Shown piece after piece: positions 30,598 through 39,534 of a DNA stretch of 64,000 nucleotides (its first letter is position 1; every line of letters begins with the position of its first letter). Made by a program: the position numbers and the translations under genes. The stretch comes from Neorhizobium galegae bv. officinalis (lineage in GTDB: Bacteria; Pseudomonadota; Alphaproteobacteria; Rhizobiales; Rhizobiaceae): assembly GCA_000985875.1 (NCBI GenBank), contig CCRI01000003.1:124001-188000 (forward strand), given 5' to 3'. The notes beneath the pieces were generated by a model. It did no database searches, was not told where the DNA came from, and worked only from the letters and a program-made list of their open reading frames with translations.

Positions 30598-31087
30598 TTA
30601 TTTTAATACCGCGGTGTGCGGCCCTTCTTGGAGTTTGCCGTCATCACGACGGCAAGAGCGCTTCGGAAAAACGATCTGCGCAAGCGGCTGCATGCGTGCA
30701 AGCCCGCCGGAGCTGAACGTGGGCGGCTTATAAGAGGACTCCATCGCAAAAGTCAATCGCTGCCGGGATTTTTGGCCTGTAAGCGCACAGCTGCCCGATC
30801 TTGATCGAGGCTGCCTGCCTGGCGACAGTGCAGAGGCGGCCGCACTAATATTCCCCCATGAATTTGGGGGTAAAAAATAGTAGGCGCGAGCCATCCTCCC
30901 TGTCAAATGTCAAATATCTCAACCGAGGCGCGCGCCGGGAAGAATCGTGCTCGCGGGGGCTGCGCACGCACTTTTTATCTAAGCTTTTCTTTAATTTCTC
31001 AGGGCTAATTTTAGCATCGAATGGAAGAGTATCTGGGTTACGGGCCTGCCTTCCTCGCAAGATAAGTCCCGTCTGGAAGGGTAAGAA
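30598..31087. other. 490-bp divergent intergenic region rpmH / chemoreceptor
   Basis: Contains a perfect 8-bp hairpin (30635-30655) in the likely rpmH leader and a CCCCC/GGGGG stem at 30853-30870. The region 30940-31080 is AT-richer than its surroundings and should hold the chemoreceptor promoter. No RNA gene or open frame with coding character was recognized. Confidence 0.5.
30635..30655 (-). promoter_or_regulatory. Hairpin in the rpmH leader
   Basis: TTGCCGTC / GACGGCAA, 8-base perfect arms with a 5-base loop, about 38 bases upstream of the rpmH start. It could be a leader attenuation or protein-binding structure. Confidence 0.4.
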
Positions 31088-33127
31088 ATGAAAATTCGAG
31101 GGAAAATCAACCTCCTCGTCGGCCTCATGAGCCTCGTCGCCTGCTTTATCGGCGGCATGGCCCTGTTTGCCATGGCCGAATATCGCCAGATGATGGTTCA
31201 GTATGAACTGGCCGCAGACCGGGCGCACAAGGGCGAGCACCTGAACCGGCTCGTTACCGCCGTGGTAATGGAATCCCGCGGCGTCTACATGTCGAAGGAT
31301 ATCAAGGAGGCCGCAAAATTCGCCGATGGCATCCTCGCGTATCTCGATGAGATGGGCAAGCTTCTCAAGGAATGGGACAAGATCGTCCCGGCCGACGAGC
31401 GTGCCTTGTTCGATAAGCTCGTGGCCCGTTCCAGGGAGTTCAACGGCTTCCGGACCGAGACTGCACGCCTGGGTCGGGAGGTGAGCCCGGCTGCCGCCAA
31501 CGAGCAGGGCAACAACGACGCCAACCGCAGCAACCGCAAGGCCTACCAGACCGAGATCGATGCTATCGTCGGCACCGACAAGGCCGTTCTCGCCGCGGTA
31601 AATGAGGAGCTCAACAGCTTCACGCGGACCCTTTTCATACTCGTCTCCGCGGTCACCCTGGCAGGCGTTGCCGCCGGTGCGGGCTTCGGCCTCTATCTGG
31701 GGCGTCGCCAGCTCAGCCAGCCGATCACGGATCTGACCAGAGCGATGAAGCACATCGCCGGCGGCGAGTTCGACACGGTCGTCAACGGTGCGAACCGCGC
31801 CGACGAGATCGGCGACATGGCCGCCGCGATCGAGATCTTCCGCAGGAACGGCATAGAAGTCGCTCGCATGAATGCTTCCGAAGCGACCATGCGCGGCAAG
31901 AACGACGACCTGCAGGCGCGGATGGCCGCCGTCGTCGCAGCTGCCGCGGAAGGGGATTTCACCCGCCGTATCGACAAGCAATGGGGCGAGGAGAGCCTCG
32001 ATCGTTTCGCTCGTGACGTCGACATGCTCGTCGAAAGCGTCGATGCCGGCGTGTCCGAAACCCGGCGCGTCGTGAAAAGCCTTGCCGAGGGCGACCTCAC
32101 CGACAGCATGCGGGGCAATTTCAAGGGCGCATTCGCCGAGCTGCAGCACAATGTCAACGGGACCATGGATACGCTGCGCGGCACGATGCGGAATGTCCGC
32201 ACCGCCACGGGCTCCATCAACGGTAGCGCCGCCGAGCTGAGCCGCGCGACCAATGACCTGTCCCGCCGCACCGAACAGCAGGCCGCGGCCCTGGAAGAGA
32301 CGTCCGCGGCGCTTGCCGAGATCACCGCCGTGGTGAAGACGTCGACCGAGCGGGCGCATGAGGCAACCGTCATGGTCGGAGAGGCCAAGCAGAGCGCGGT
32401 CCAGTCCGGCGAGGTGGTGCGCAGCGCCGTCGACGCTATGGGCCGCATAGAGCAGGCATCCCGCGAAATCGCCCAGATCACCAATGTCATCGACGAAATT
32501 GCCTTCCAGACCAATCTTCTGGCTCTGAATGCCGGCGTCGAGGCTGCCCGTGCGGGCGAAGCCGGCAAGGGTTTCGCTGTCGTCGCTCAGGAGGTCCGCG
32601 AACTCGCCCAACGCTCGGCAAGTGCGGCAAAGGGCATTAAGGCGTTGATCAGCAAGTCCGGCGAGGAAGTCGCCGGAGGCGTGATGCTGGTCCAGAAGAC
32701 CGGCGAGGCATTGTCGGAAATCGAAACCCGCGTGCTGCGCATCAACGATCATATCCATTCGATCGCCGTCGCTTCCCGCGAACAGGCGACGGGGCTCGCC
32801 GAGGTCAATACCGCCGTCAACCAGATGGACCAGGTGACGCAGCAGAATGCCGCCATGGTCGAGGAGACGTCCGCGGCGACGCAGACGTTGTCTTCCGAGG
32901 CCGACAGCCTGTTTGCACTCGTCTCCAATTTCGACATCGGCCAGGAGGGCGAGCGCGCCACCGAGCGCGTCGCCGAGCCAGTCAAGACTTCGCGGCCGGT
33001 TGCAGCTGCTGCCGTCCATCGGCCGCGCGTCTCTCCGGTCAAGGCGATGACGGGCGCGCTCTCGCGGGCTTTCGGCGGAGCGGCCGTCGCAACGGCAGCG
33101 GTGGCCGGAGAATGGGAAGAATTCTGA
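31088..33127 (+). CDS. Methyl-accepting chemotaxis protein
   Basis: 679-residue transmembrane chemoreceptor: TM1 residues ~8-30, periplasmic four-helix-type sensor ~31-177, TM2 ~180-200, HAMP ~205-257, a second HAMP-like region ~285-340, and the signalling tip with [44 protein letters not shown]. Methylation-helix sequences ([17 protein letters not shown]) flank it. The C-terminus ends GEWEEF, a W-x-x-F pentapeptide like the CheR/CheB tether of Tar and Tsr. GGAAGGG precedes the ATG. Ligand unknown. Confidence 0.94.
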   Translation: MKIRGKINLLVGLMSLVACFIGGMALFAMAEYRQMMVQYELAADRAHKGEHLNRLVTAVVMESRGVYMSKDIKEAAKFADGILAYLDEMGKLLKEWDKIVPADERALFDKLVARSREFNGFRTETARLGREVSPAAANEQGNNDANRSNRKAYQTEIDAIVGTDKAVLAAVNEELNSFTRTLFILVSAVTLAGVAAGAGFGLYLGRRQLSQPITDLTRAMKHIAGGEFDTVVNGANRADEIGDMAAAIEIFRRNGIEVARMNASEATMRGKNDDLQARMAAVVAAAAEGDFTRRIDKQWGEESLDRFARDVDMLVESVDAGVSETRRVVKSLAEGDLTDSMRGNFKGAFAELQHNVNGTMDTLRGTMRNVRTATGSINGSAAELSRATNDLSRRTEQQAAALEETSAALAEITAVVKTSTERAHEATVMVGEAKQSAVQSGEVVRSAVDAMGRIEQASREIAQITNVIDEIAFQTNLLALNAGVEAARAGEAGKGFAVVAQEVRELAQRSASAAKGIKALISKSGEEVAGGVMLVQKTGEALSEIETRVLRINDHIHSIAVASREQATGLAEVNTAVNQMDQVTQQNAAMVEETSAATQTLSSEADSLFALVSNFDIGQEGERATERVAEPVKTSRPVAAAAVHRPRVSPVKAMTGALSRAFGGAAVATAAVAGEWEEF

Positions 33128-33154
33128 TCCAAGTCCGCATATCAGTCGAATAAG

Positions 33155-33189
33155 GAAGCGGAGGGGGCAACCTCTCCGCTTTCTCTTTT
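33155..33189 (+). terminator. Terminator after the chemoreceptor gene
   Basis: Stem AGCGGAGG.. / CCTCTCCGCT with a short loop, followed by TTCTCTTTT, 28 bases after the stop codon. Confidence 0.75.
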
Positions 33190-33298
33190 GCACTGCGGCA
33201 AATGGGACTGGTAAAAAAATGACGAACCTCTAAAATGATCAATCATCCGTAGGCTCGTATCAATCCGGCGGGCCGGGTATTCGGAAATGGAGATCCGC

Positions 33299-34795
33299 AT
33301 GGACGACGAGGTTCATACCTCGGGGCGCTCGGGGTCCACGCCGGAAGGCGTAGGCCCGGAAACCATGCCGCGCCTTTTCCGCGGCCTTTCCGGCAGGCTT
33401 CTCTGGCTGACCGTCATTTTCGTGATGATGGCCGAAGTGCTGATCTTCGTCCCCTCCGTTGCCACCATGCGGATGAACTGGCTGCGCGATCGGCTGGATA
33501 CGGCCGCTGCCGCCGGCATCGTCATCGACGGGCTGCAGCCCGCCGAGCTTCCCCGCGCCGTGCAGGACGACACGCTGCTTGCGACCGGCACCAAGGTGAT
33601 CGCCCTGCGCAAGGACGGCACCTCGCGGCTGCTGGCTGCAACGGACACGCAGCCGCAGATCGACGAGGTGTTCGATCTTGCCAATGTCCCGATAGCATCT
33701 TCGATGCGCGACGCACTCGACACGCTCGTCTTTGGCGGAGGCCGCGTCATGCGCGTTTACGGCCCGATCGGCGACAGCGACATGGTCATCGAACTGGTCA
33801 TGACCGATGACGCGTTGCGCAAGGACATGCTGAAATATTCCAAGACGATGTTTCTCCTGTCGCTGCTGATCTCCCTGATTACCGCCGTGCTGATCTTCCT
33901 CGCCATCAACCGGATGATGATCATGCCGATCCGGCGGCTCACCCATAGCATGCAGCTTTTCTCGGAGCAGCCGGACGACCCCGCCCGCGTCTTTAGCGCC
34001 GATCGTTCCCGGGGCGAGCTTGCAGTTGCCGGCCGGCACCTCACGGCGATGCAGGCGCAATTGCAGCGAACGCTGAAGCAGCAGAAGAACCTGGTCGATC
34101 TTGGCCTCGCCGTTTCGAAGATCAACCACGACATGCGCAACATCCTGGCATCGGCGCAGCTGATGTCGGACCGCCTGACGGATGTCGACGATCCGATGGT
34201 GAGGAGTTTCGCGCCGAAACTGTTGCGCACGATCGACCGGGCGGTAGGTTACACGAACGAGGTGCTGGCCTACGGTCAGGCCTCCGAGGCAGCACCCCGC
34301 CGCCGCCGCATCCGCTTTGCAGCGCTCGCCCAGGAGGTGCGCGACATGCTGGCGATCGATCCGGAGATAGGCATCGAATTCCTGGATCAGATCGCCGCCG
34401 ATCTCGAAGTGGATTGCGACAGCGAGCAGATTTTCCGTGTCATCCACAATCTCTGCCGCAATGCCGTGCAGGCGCTGCTGAATTTCGATCCGCAGGACGC
34501 GTCCATGGTTCGCCGGGTCACGGTCTCCGCGCACCGGGTGGGCAGCGTTGTCAGCATCACCATCGACGACACCGGCCCCGGCATGCCGCGAAAGGCCCGT
34601 GAAAACCTGTTCTCCGCTTTCCGCGGTTCGGCGCGATCGGGCGGCACCGGCCTCGGCCTGGTCATCGCCCGCGAGCTTGTCCTGGCCCATGGCGGCACGA
34701 TCGCACTTGTGGAGAAACCAGGCCCTGGCACGCAGTTTAGAATAGAAATTCCCGACCGTCCGGTCTCTCTGGAGGACTACCGGGTTCGGGCCTGA
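33299..34795 (+). CDS. Orphan sensor histidine kinase
   Basis: 498 residues: cytoplasmic N-terminus, TM1 (~30-50), periplasmic domain (~55-180), TM2 (~185-205), HAMP, then a HisKA-like helix with the phospho-acceptor in SKINHDMRNILAS. The ATPase domain shows the N-box HNLCRNAVQALL, G1 DDTGPGMP and G2 GGTGLGLVIARELVLAHGG. ATG 33299 has GGAG 7 bases upstream, better than ATG 33287. No response regulator is next to it, so its partner must lie elsewhere. Confidence 0.9.
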   Translation: MDDEVHTSGRSGSTPEGVGPETMPRLFRGLSGRLLWLTVIFVMMAEVLIFVPSVATMRMNWLRDRLDTAAAAGIVIDGLQPAELPRAVQDDTLLATGTKVIALRKDGTSRLLAATDTQPQIDEVFDLANVPIASSMRDALDTLVFGGGRVMRVYGPIGDSDMVIELVMTDDALRKDMLKYSKTMFLLSLLISLITAVLIFLAINRMMIMPIRRLTHSMQLFSEQPDDPARVFSADRSRGELAVAGRHLTAMQAQLQRTLKQQKNLVDLGLAVSKINHDMRNILASAQLMSDRLTDVDDPMVRSFAPKLLRTIDRAVGYTNEVLAYGQASEAAPRRRRIRFAALAQEVRDMLAIDPEIGIEFLDQIAADLEVDCDSEQIFRVIHNLCRNAVQALLNFDPQDASMVRRVTVSAHRVGSVVSITIDDTGPGMPRKARENLFSAFRGSARSGGTGLGLVIARELVLAHGGTIALVEKPGPGTQFRIEIPDRPVSLEDYRVRA

Positions 34796-34933
34796 CGCAA
34801 ATAAATGTTGCTTCTCAACGGTTTGAGCGAGAAGTGACAGCAAAATGACGTTGCCCTCGGTAAAATCGCTTGCAATCGGAATGCGGACGTTTTAGAGGAT
34901 CGCCACGCAAGCGGTGACGCACTGCTTGCAGAC

Positions 34934-35010
34934 GCACCCGTAGCTCAGCTGGATAGAGCACCAGACTACGAATCTGGGGGTCAGGAGTTCGAATCTCTTC
35001 GGGTGCGCCA
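34934..35010 (+). tRNA. tRNA-Arg (anticodon ACG)
   Basis: 77-base cloverleaf with acceptor stem GCACCCG / CGGGTGC, D-arm around AGCTCAGCTGGATAGAGC, anticodon stem CCAGA / TCTGG with loop CTACGAA (anticodon ACG), T-arm with TTCGAAT and an encoded CCA end. A34 would be read as inosine, decoding CGU, CGC and CGA. Confidence 0.97.
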
Positions 35011-35072
35011 TTCTTTCAATCATCTCTGAACATCGTTGCGAGCTGATCGGTTGCCGGCGGCAACGCGCGCGC

Positions 35073-35285
35073 CTAACTCCCGCGACGCCGCATTGATGAT
35101 ATGAGATATCCCAGTGCAAACGTCATTGCGGCAACCGCGATTCCGGTGCTGATCACGCCCGCAGGCGTTATTCTGGCGCTGCCTTGCAAGGTAATGTTCT
35201 TCCCCACGCGCAGATCGAAAGTGGATTTGATTTCCTCAGGATGTGAGGGGAGTGCGGTCGGAGGTTCTTCCTGAATAACTGTCAT
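35073..35285 (-). CDS. Small single-helix membrane protein
   Basis: A 70-residue protein: polar N-terminus (MTVIQEEPPTALPSHPEEIK), a short beta-like segment, then one membrane helix TPAGVISTGIAVAAMTFALGYLIS and a basic end RRRGS. GGGAG stands 6 bases before the start codon at 35285. Not a recognized family; located between tRNA-Arg and the LysR gene. Small size keeps confidence moderate. Confidence 0.55.
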   Translation of the reverse strand: MTVIQEEPPTALPSHPEEIKSTFDLRVGKNITLQGSARITPAGVISTGIAVAAMTFALGYLISSMRRRGS

Positions 35286-35396
35286 TTTGAAGCTCCCGTG
35301 CAAATGTGCTGCGGCCGAACATCCGTCTAAGATAGGGTGGATGGCACAATAACAAGCAGTTCCCAGGTGCATCTCGTCGGGCGTGCCACGGCGATG

Positions 35397-36305
35397 TCAG
35401 GCGGCGGTGCCGAGCCTGCCGAGCGCCTGCCGCAGTCTCGGTGCGGCAAAATCCAGGAAGCTGCGCATCTTGAGCGGCATCTGGCCACGCGCTGCGTGAA
35501 CGAGATGGATGGGTGCGGGCTCCGGCTCGAAGGATTCCAGGATGATCCGGAGCGTTCCGGCTTTGATGGCTTCCGCCGCCTGGTAATGGAGCAGCCGCGT
35601 TACCCCGACGTTGCGTATCGCGGCCTCCGCAGCGGCCTCGGCGGTCGAGACGGAAAGGCGCGATGCAGCTGCGGTCGCGCTCAATCCTGCCGGCAGCATT
35701 TGACGAATTGACGTTGGAGCAGGCCCTTCGAACGTCACCCACGGCATTCTTCGAAGATCCTCCGGTATCTGCGGAACACCATGAGCCGTAAGCAGGGCCG
35801 GGCTGGCGCAGGTCACCATCCGCATCGATCCGACCCGCGTCGCAACCATCGTGCTGTCCGGCAATTGGCCGATCCGGACTGCCATATCGACATGATCGTC
35901 CACGAGGTGAACGTTGCGGTCCGCCAGCTGCAAGCGAATGTTTATCTCGGGAAACAGGGACAGGAAATCGATCACGATGGGCAGGACATGGAGCCGGCCG
36001 AACATGATCGGCGCTGTGACAACCAACTCGCCCTTCGGCGTTGTGAACTCACCGACGGCCTCCCGTTCCGCATCCTCGACCTGTTCGAGAATGCGTCGCG
36101 CCGCCGCTGCATAGGTGGCTCCGACATCGGTCAGCGTGAGTTTGCGGGTCGTGCGGATCAGCAGGCGCGTGCCGAGCGATGCCTCGAGCTCCGAAATCTT
36201 CCGGCTGATCGTCGGCACCGGCACCCGGAGCGCCCGACCCGCGGCAGACAGGCTACCCCTGTCCACCACCTCCAGCAGCATCGACATGGCTTCGAAGCGA
36301 TCCAT
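35397..36305 (-). CDS. LysR-family transcriptional regulator
   Basis: 302 residues. N-terminal winged helix-turn-helix (MDRFEAMSMLLEVVDRGSLSAAGRALRVPVPTISRKI is read across residues 1-37) and a C-terminal effector domain beginning near GELVVTAPIMFGRLHVLPIV. The AGRALRVPVPTISRKISELE form is typical of the YafC/DmlR-like subgroup. It is divergent from a flavin-binding oxidase-like gene which it probably controls through the dyad at 36345-36365. Confidence 0.92.
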   Translation of the reverse strand: MDRFEAMSMLLEVVDRGSLSAAGRALRVPVPTISRKISELEASLGTRLLIRTTRKLTLTDVGATYAAAARRILEQVEDAEREAVGEFTTPKGELVVTAPIMFGRLHVLPIVIDFLSLFPEINIRLQLADRNVHLVDDHVDMAVRIGQLPDSTMVATRVGSMRMVTCASPALLTAHGVPQIPEDLRRMPWVTFEGPAPTSIRQMLPAGLSATAAASRLSVSTAEAAAEAAIRNVGVTRLLHYQAAEAIKAGTLRIILESFEPEPAPIHLVHAARGQMPLKMRSFLDFAAPRLRQALGRLGTAA

Positions 36306-36344
36306 CCGCTTTTCCATTTTTTGAAAGGATGAGTTCCAACAATA

Positions 36345-36365
36345 CCATATTATGCTGGATTATGG
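36345..36365. promoter_or_regulatory. LysR-type interrupted dyad
   Basis: CCATA (36345-36349) and TATGG (36361-36365) are separated by 11 bases, a LysR-box-like geometry, 40 bases upstream of the LysR start and 62 bases upstream of the divergent gene. Confidence 0.5.
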
Positions 36366-36426
36366 AAAAGGTTATGCATCCTTCTCCACGGCGCCGATAG
36401 CGGCTCTGCCGGGAAGGAGTTCCATC

Positions 36427-37059
36427 ATGTCCTATGGCTTTCTCGACATCGCCATCACACCCAGCGTTCGGGCCGCACAGAAGGCCATGGGCGCCGACCA
36501 CATCTGGCAGAACTTCGCCGGCGATCGTGACTTCGATCGCCTGACGGAAAATGAAGCGGCCTTCATCGCCGACCGGGACAGCTTCTACATGGCAACGGTC
36601 TCGGAGACGGGTTGGCCCTATGTCCAGCATCGGGGCGGCCCGCGCGGCTTTCTGAAGGTGATCGACGACCGGACATTGGCCTTCGCGGACTATCGCGGCA
36701 ATCGCCAGTACATCAGTACCGGCAATGTTGCGGCAAACGACAGGGCATGTCTCTTCCTGATGGATTACGCTCGTCGTGCCCGGCTGAAAATCTACGTGCA
36801 TGTCGAGGAGGTGGGGCTCGACGCGGATCCTGCCCTGGCCGCGCTTGTCATCGATGCGGACTATCGGGCGAAGCTCGAGCGCATTTTCCGGCTGCGGCTC
36901 GAGAGCTTCGACTGGAACTGTCCGCAGCACATCACTCCCCGCTTCACGGAGGAACAAGTCGGGGAGGCGGTCCGTCCCCTTCGCGACCGACTGGCCGAAC
37001 TCGAATCCGAAAACGCCGAATTGCGCGCCCGCCTTGCCATCCATGGAGATACCGAATGA
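36427..37059 (+). CDS. Pyridoxamine 5'-phosphate oxidase-family flavoprotein
   Basis: 210 residues with a split-barrel FMN-binding domain (about residues 25-160). FADYRGNRQYISTGNVAANDRACLFLMDYARRARLKIYV is the characteristic barrel segment, read here over positions 100-140. A C-terminal coiled region (LRDRLAELESENAELRARL) ends it. The start at 36427 has GGAAGGAG upstream. The family includes general-stress and heme-handling oxidoreductases; the substrate is not deducible. Probably regulated by the divergent LysR protein. Confidence 0.88.
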   Translation: MSYGFLDIAITPSVRAAQKAMGADHIWQNFAGDRDFDRLTENEAAFIADRDSFYMATVSETGWPYVQHRGGPRGFLKVIDDRTLAFADYRGNRQYISTGNVAANDRACLFLMDYARRARLKIYVHVEEVGLDADPALAALVIDADYRAKLERIFRLRLESFDWNCPQHITPRFTEEQVGEAVRPLRDRLAELESENAELRARLAIHGDTE

Positions 37060-37197
37060 GCGATCGACGGGCACTGGCGGAAAATCCGCACTAGGTCAAT
37101 TTCGGGGGAGTTATCAAATCAGCGGGCTCGGTTTCTATTGATCCGCGCCGCAGGCTGTGCCATCCGCTTCGTGTGATAACTTTCTCATAAGGCGAAA

Positions 37198-38730
37198 ATG
37201 AATCGCGAGAGCGTGGGCGCGGTGCGTTCAGAAGAGTTGAACAAACCCGGTCGGCTGGCAGCGTTTCTGGCTGGCGGCCTTCGGCCCGCGGCGCTTTTTC
37301 TGGGCGCTTATTTCCTGCTGAGCATCGCTGTCCGCCTGATGCTGCCCAATGCACTGACGCTGGACGAGGCCGAGCAGGCGCTGTTTTCACAATACTGGCT
37401 TGCGGGGTACGGGCCGCAGCCGCCTTTCTACAACTGGGTTCAGAATGCCGTTGTCAGCGTCATCGGCATCTCGCTTTTTTCGCTGACCTTGCCGAAATTC
37501 CTGATGCTGCTGTTGTGCTACGTATTCTTTGGCATGGCGGCGCGTGAGATCGACGCCCGACCCGCCTTTGCGGCGATGGCGATGCTCAGCCTGCTCACCC
37601 TGCCGCAGCTTTCCTACATGCCGCAGCAGGATCTGACGCACACCGTGGCGGTGCTGATGGCGACGTCGCTGTTCCTCTACGGCCTGTTCCGAACCCTTGT
37701 CCGGGCCGATTGGCAGGGCTACGTGATCGTCGGAATAGCGACCGGCATCGGCATGATCTCGAAATACAATTTCGGGCTGCTGCCTGCCTCCGCCCTCATT
37801 GCCGTATGCTGCGACAGGGAATGGCGTGCCCGGCTTTTCGACCTGCGGATCCTCCTGACTGCGGTCATCAGCCTGGCAATCGTCCTCCCGCATGCGCTTT
37901 GGCTTCTCGGCAATCTCGATCTCGCGACATCCGGCACGATCGGCAAGATGGTCGAGGCGAATGCCCCGCATGGCATTGCCCGCATCGCACGCGCCCTAGC
38001 CTCGCTGATGCTCGCCTGCATCGCGTTCGGCGCGTTGACCGTCATCATCTTCGCCGTCGCCTTCAAAAAGGACTTCAGGCGATCGCTGACCGCCGGCGAC
38101 CGCTGGACGCGCCTGCTGGGCCTGATGATGACAGTGGGGCTGCTGGGTGTCGTATTGGTGATCCTTTTCACGGGCACGACCAAGATCACCGAGCGCTGGC
38201 TGGATCCCTATCTCCTGCCTCTGCCACTCTATCTCCTGCTGAAGCTGGAACGAGCGGGCATCGATACCACGCTCCATCTCAAGCGCCTCGTCCCCGTCTT
38301 TATCGTCATCATGGCTGTGACATCGGTTCCGCTGGCGGGCAAGACTTTCACGGCTGGGCTCACCGGCGCCTATACCCGTATCAACTATCCGCTCGCCTCC
38401 GTCGCGGAAGCGCTGAAAGCGGAAGGCCGGCCGGCGGTGATCGTTGCGGCCGGCATGCATCTCGCCGGCAATATGCGGCTACAGTTTCCCGATGTGCCGG
38501 TCATCAATTCCGAACAGCCGATCGCCGGCTTCCCGGCCCCGGATGACATGAAGGGGCCGGTTCTGGCGATCTGGAGCGAAGGCGGGGGCGGCACGGGCTC
38601 GCCGCCGATCGATCTTTCCTCTGTCGATACCCTCGGATTAACCGCGTCGCCTGCAAAATCTCTCTCGCGGCCCTATTATTACGGCGACGGCAAGATGCAG
38701 CTCAACCTCGGCTATCTCTGGCTACGCTGA
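37198..38730 (+). CDS. Membrane glycosyltransferase, GT39/ArnT-like
   Basis: 510 residues with about ten membrane helices. The loop after TM1 holds the acidic motif LTLDEAEQALFSQYWLAGYG typical of PMT_2/ArnT-type polyprenyl-phosphate-sugar transferases, and a later loop holds PQQDLTH. A C-terminal soluble domain follows residue ~400. Rhizobial relatives include RgtA-E type enzymes that add galacturonic acid to lipopolysaccharide; donor and acceptor here cannot be known. Confidence 0.82.
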   Translation: MNRESVGAVRSEELNKPGRLAAFLAGGLRPAALFLGAYFLLSIAVRLMLPNALTLDEAEQALFSQYWLAGYGPQPPFYNWVQNAVVSVIGISLFSLTLPKFLMLLLCYVFFGMAAREIDARPAFAAMAMLSLLTLPQLSYMPQQDLTHTVAVLMATSLFLYGLFRTLVRADWQGYVIVGIATGIGMISKYNFGLLPASALIAVCCDREWRARLFDLRILLTAVISLAIVLPHALWLLGNLDLATSGTIGKMVEANAPHGIARIARALASLMLACIAFGALTVIIFAVAFKKDFRRSLTAGDRWTRLLGLMMTVGLLGVVLVILFTGTTKITERWLDPYLLPLPLYLLLKLERAGIDTTLHLKRLVPVFIVIMAVTSVPLAGKTFTAGLTGAYTRINYPLASVAEALKAEGRPAVIVAAGMHLAGNMRLQFPDVPVINSEQPIAGFPAPDDMKGPVLAIWSEGGGGTGSPPIDLSSVDTLGLTASPAKSLSRPYYYGDGKMQLNLGYLWLR

Positions 38731-38812
38731 AGACGGTAGGCAAATCCGCGCCGCTGATATATCTGTTCGGGAAGCCTGTTCGCAGGCGGATAAAGACCCC
38801 AAGGAGATCCCG

Positions 38813-39520
38813 ATGGCTGAGACGGAAAAGGTCGCGCTGATTACCGGCGGCGGGCGTGGCATGGGTGAGGCGATCGCCCGCGAACTGCACGCCGAGGGTT
38901 ACAAGCTTGCGCTGATGTCGCCCTCGGAAAGCTGCGAGAAGCTGGCAGCCGAACTCGGCGGCGTCGCCTCCCGCGGTGTCGCGGAAAAGGCCGAGGACAT
39001 CCAGGCGATTTTCGACCTTACCATGAAGACCTATGGCCGTATCGATGCCGTGGTCAATCATACCGGCCATCCGCCGAAGGGCGACCTGCTCGACATCAGC
39101 GACGAGGATTGGGCGCTCGGCTCGGACATGATGATCCTGTCGCTGGTGCGCATCGCGCGGCTGGTGACGCCGGTCATGCTGAAACAGGGCAAGGGCGCCT
39201 TCGTCAACATCACGACCTTCGCCGCCTTCGAGCCCTCCCTCGTCTTCCCGGTTTCCTGCACCTACCGCGCAGCTGCAGGTGCCTTCACAAAGCTCTACTC
39301 GGATCGTTATGCGGCCGACAACATTCGCATGAACTGCATCCTGCCGGGGTTCATCGACAGTCTCGATCACAAGCCCGGAACGGCGGAAAAGGTACCGATG
39401 AAGCGCGTCGGCCAGGTAGAAGAAATCGCAAAAACGGCCGCCTTCCTGCTGTCGGATGGAGCCGGCTACATCACCGGGCAGAACATCCGCGTCGATGGCG
39501 GCATCACCCGTCACGTCTGA
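38813..39520 (+). CDS. Short-chain dehydrogenase-family protein lacking the catalytic lysine
   Basis: 235 residues with the Rossmann motif TGGGRGMG (residues 11-18) and the C-terminal SDR block LLSDGAGYITGQNIRVDGG. The active-site stretch is unusual: YxxxK appears as Y151-R-A-A-A155, so Ala stands in place of the catalytic Lys, the structural NNAG is NHTG, and the usual Ser region reads NITTF. The nucleotides (tac cgc gca gct gca) are unambiguous. AAGGAG precedes the ATG. It lies 14 bp before a proline-racemase-family gene, presumably the same operon. Confidence 0.88.
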   Translation: MAETEKVALITGGGRGMGEAIARELHAEGYKLALMSPSESCEKLAAELGGVASRGVAEKAEDIQAIFDLTMKTYGRIDAVVNHTGHPPKGDLLDISDEDWALGSDMMILSLVRIARLVTPVMLKQGKGAFVNITTFAAFEPSLVFPVSCTYRAAAGAFTKLYSDRYAADNIRMNCILPGFIDSLDHKPGTAEKVPMKRVGQVEEIAKTAAFLLSDGAGYITGQNIRVDGGITRHV

Positions 39521-39534
39521 TCGGAGTATCTGAA

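Noticed and set aside
30845..33193. 782-codon open frame on the minus strand
   Set aside because: Exact antisense of the chemoreceptor gene; the predicted protein is a His/Asp/Arg-rich mirror with no domain.
34892..35119. 75-codon frame across the tRNA-Arg gene
   Set aside because: It is the complement of the tRNA and flanks; the cloverleaf explains this sequence.
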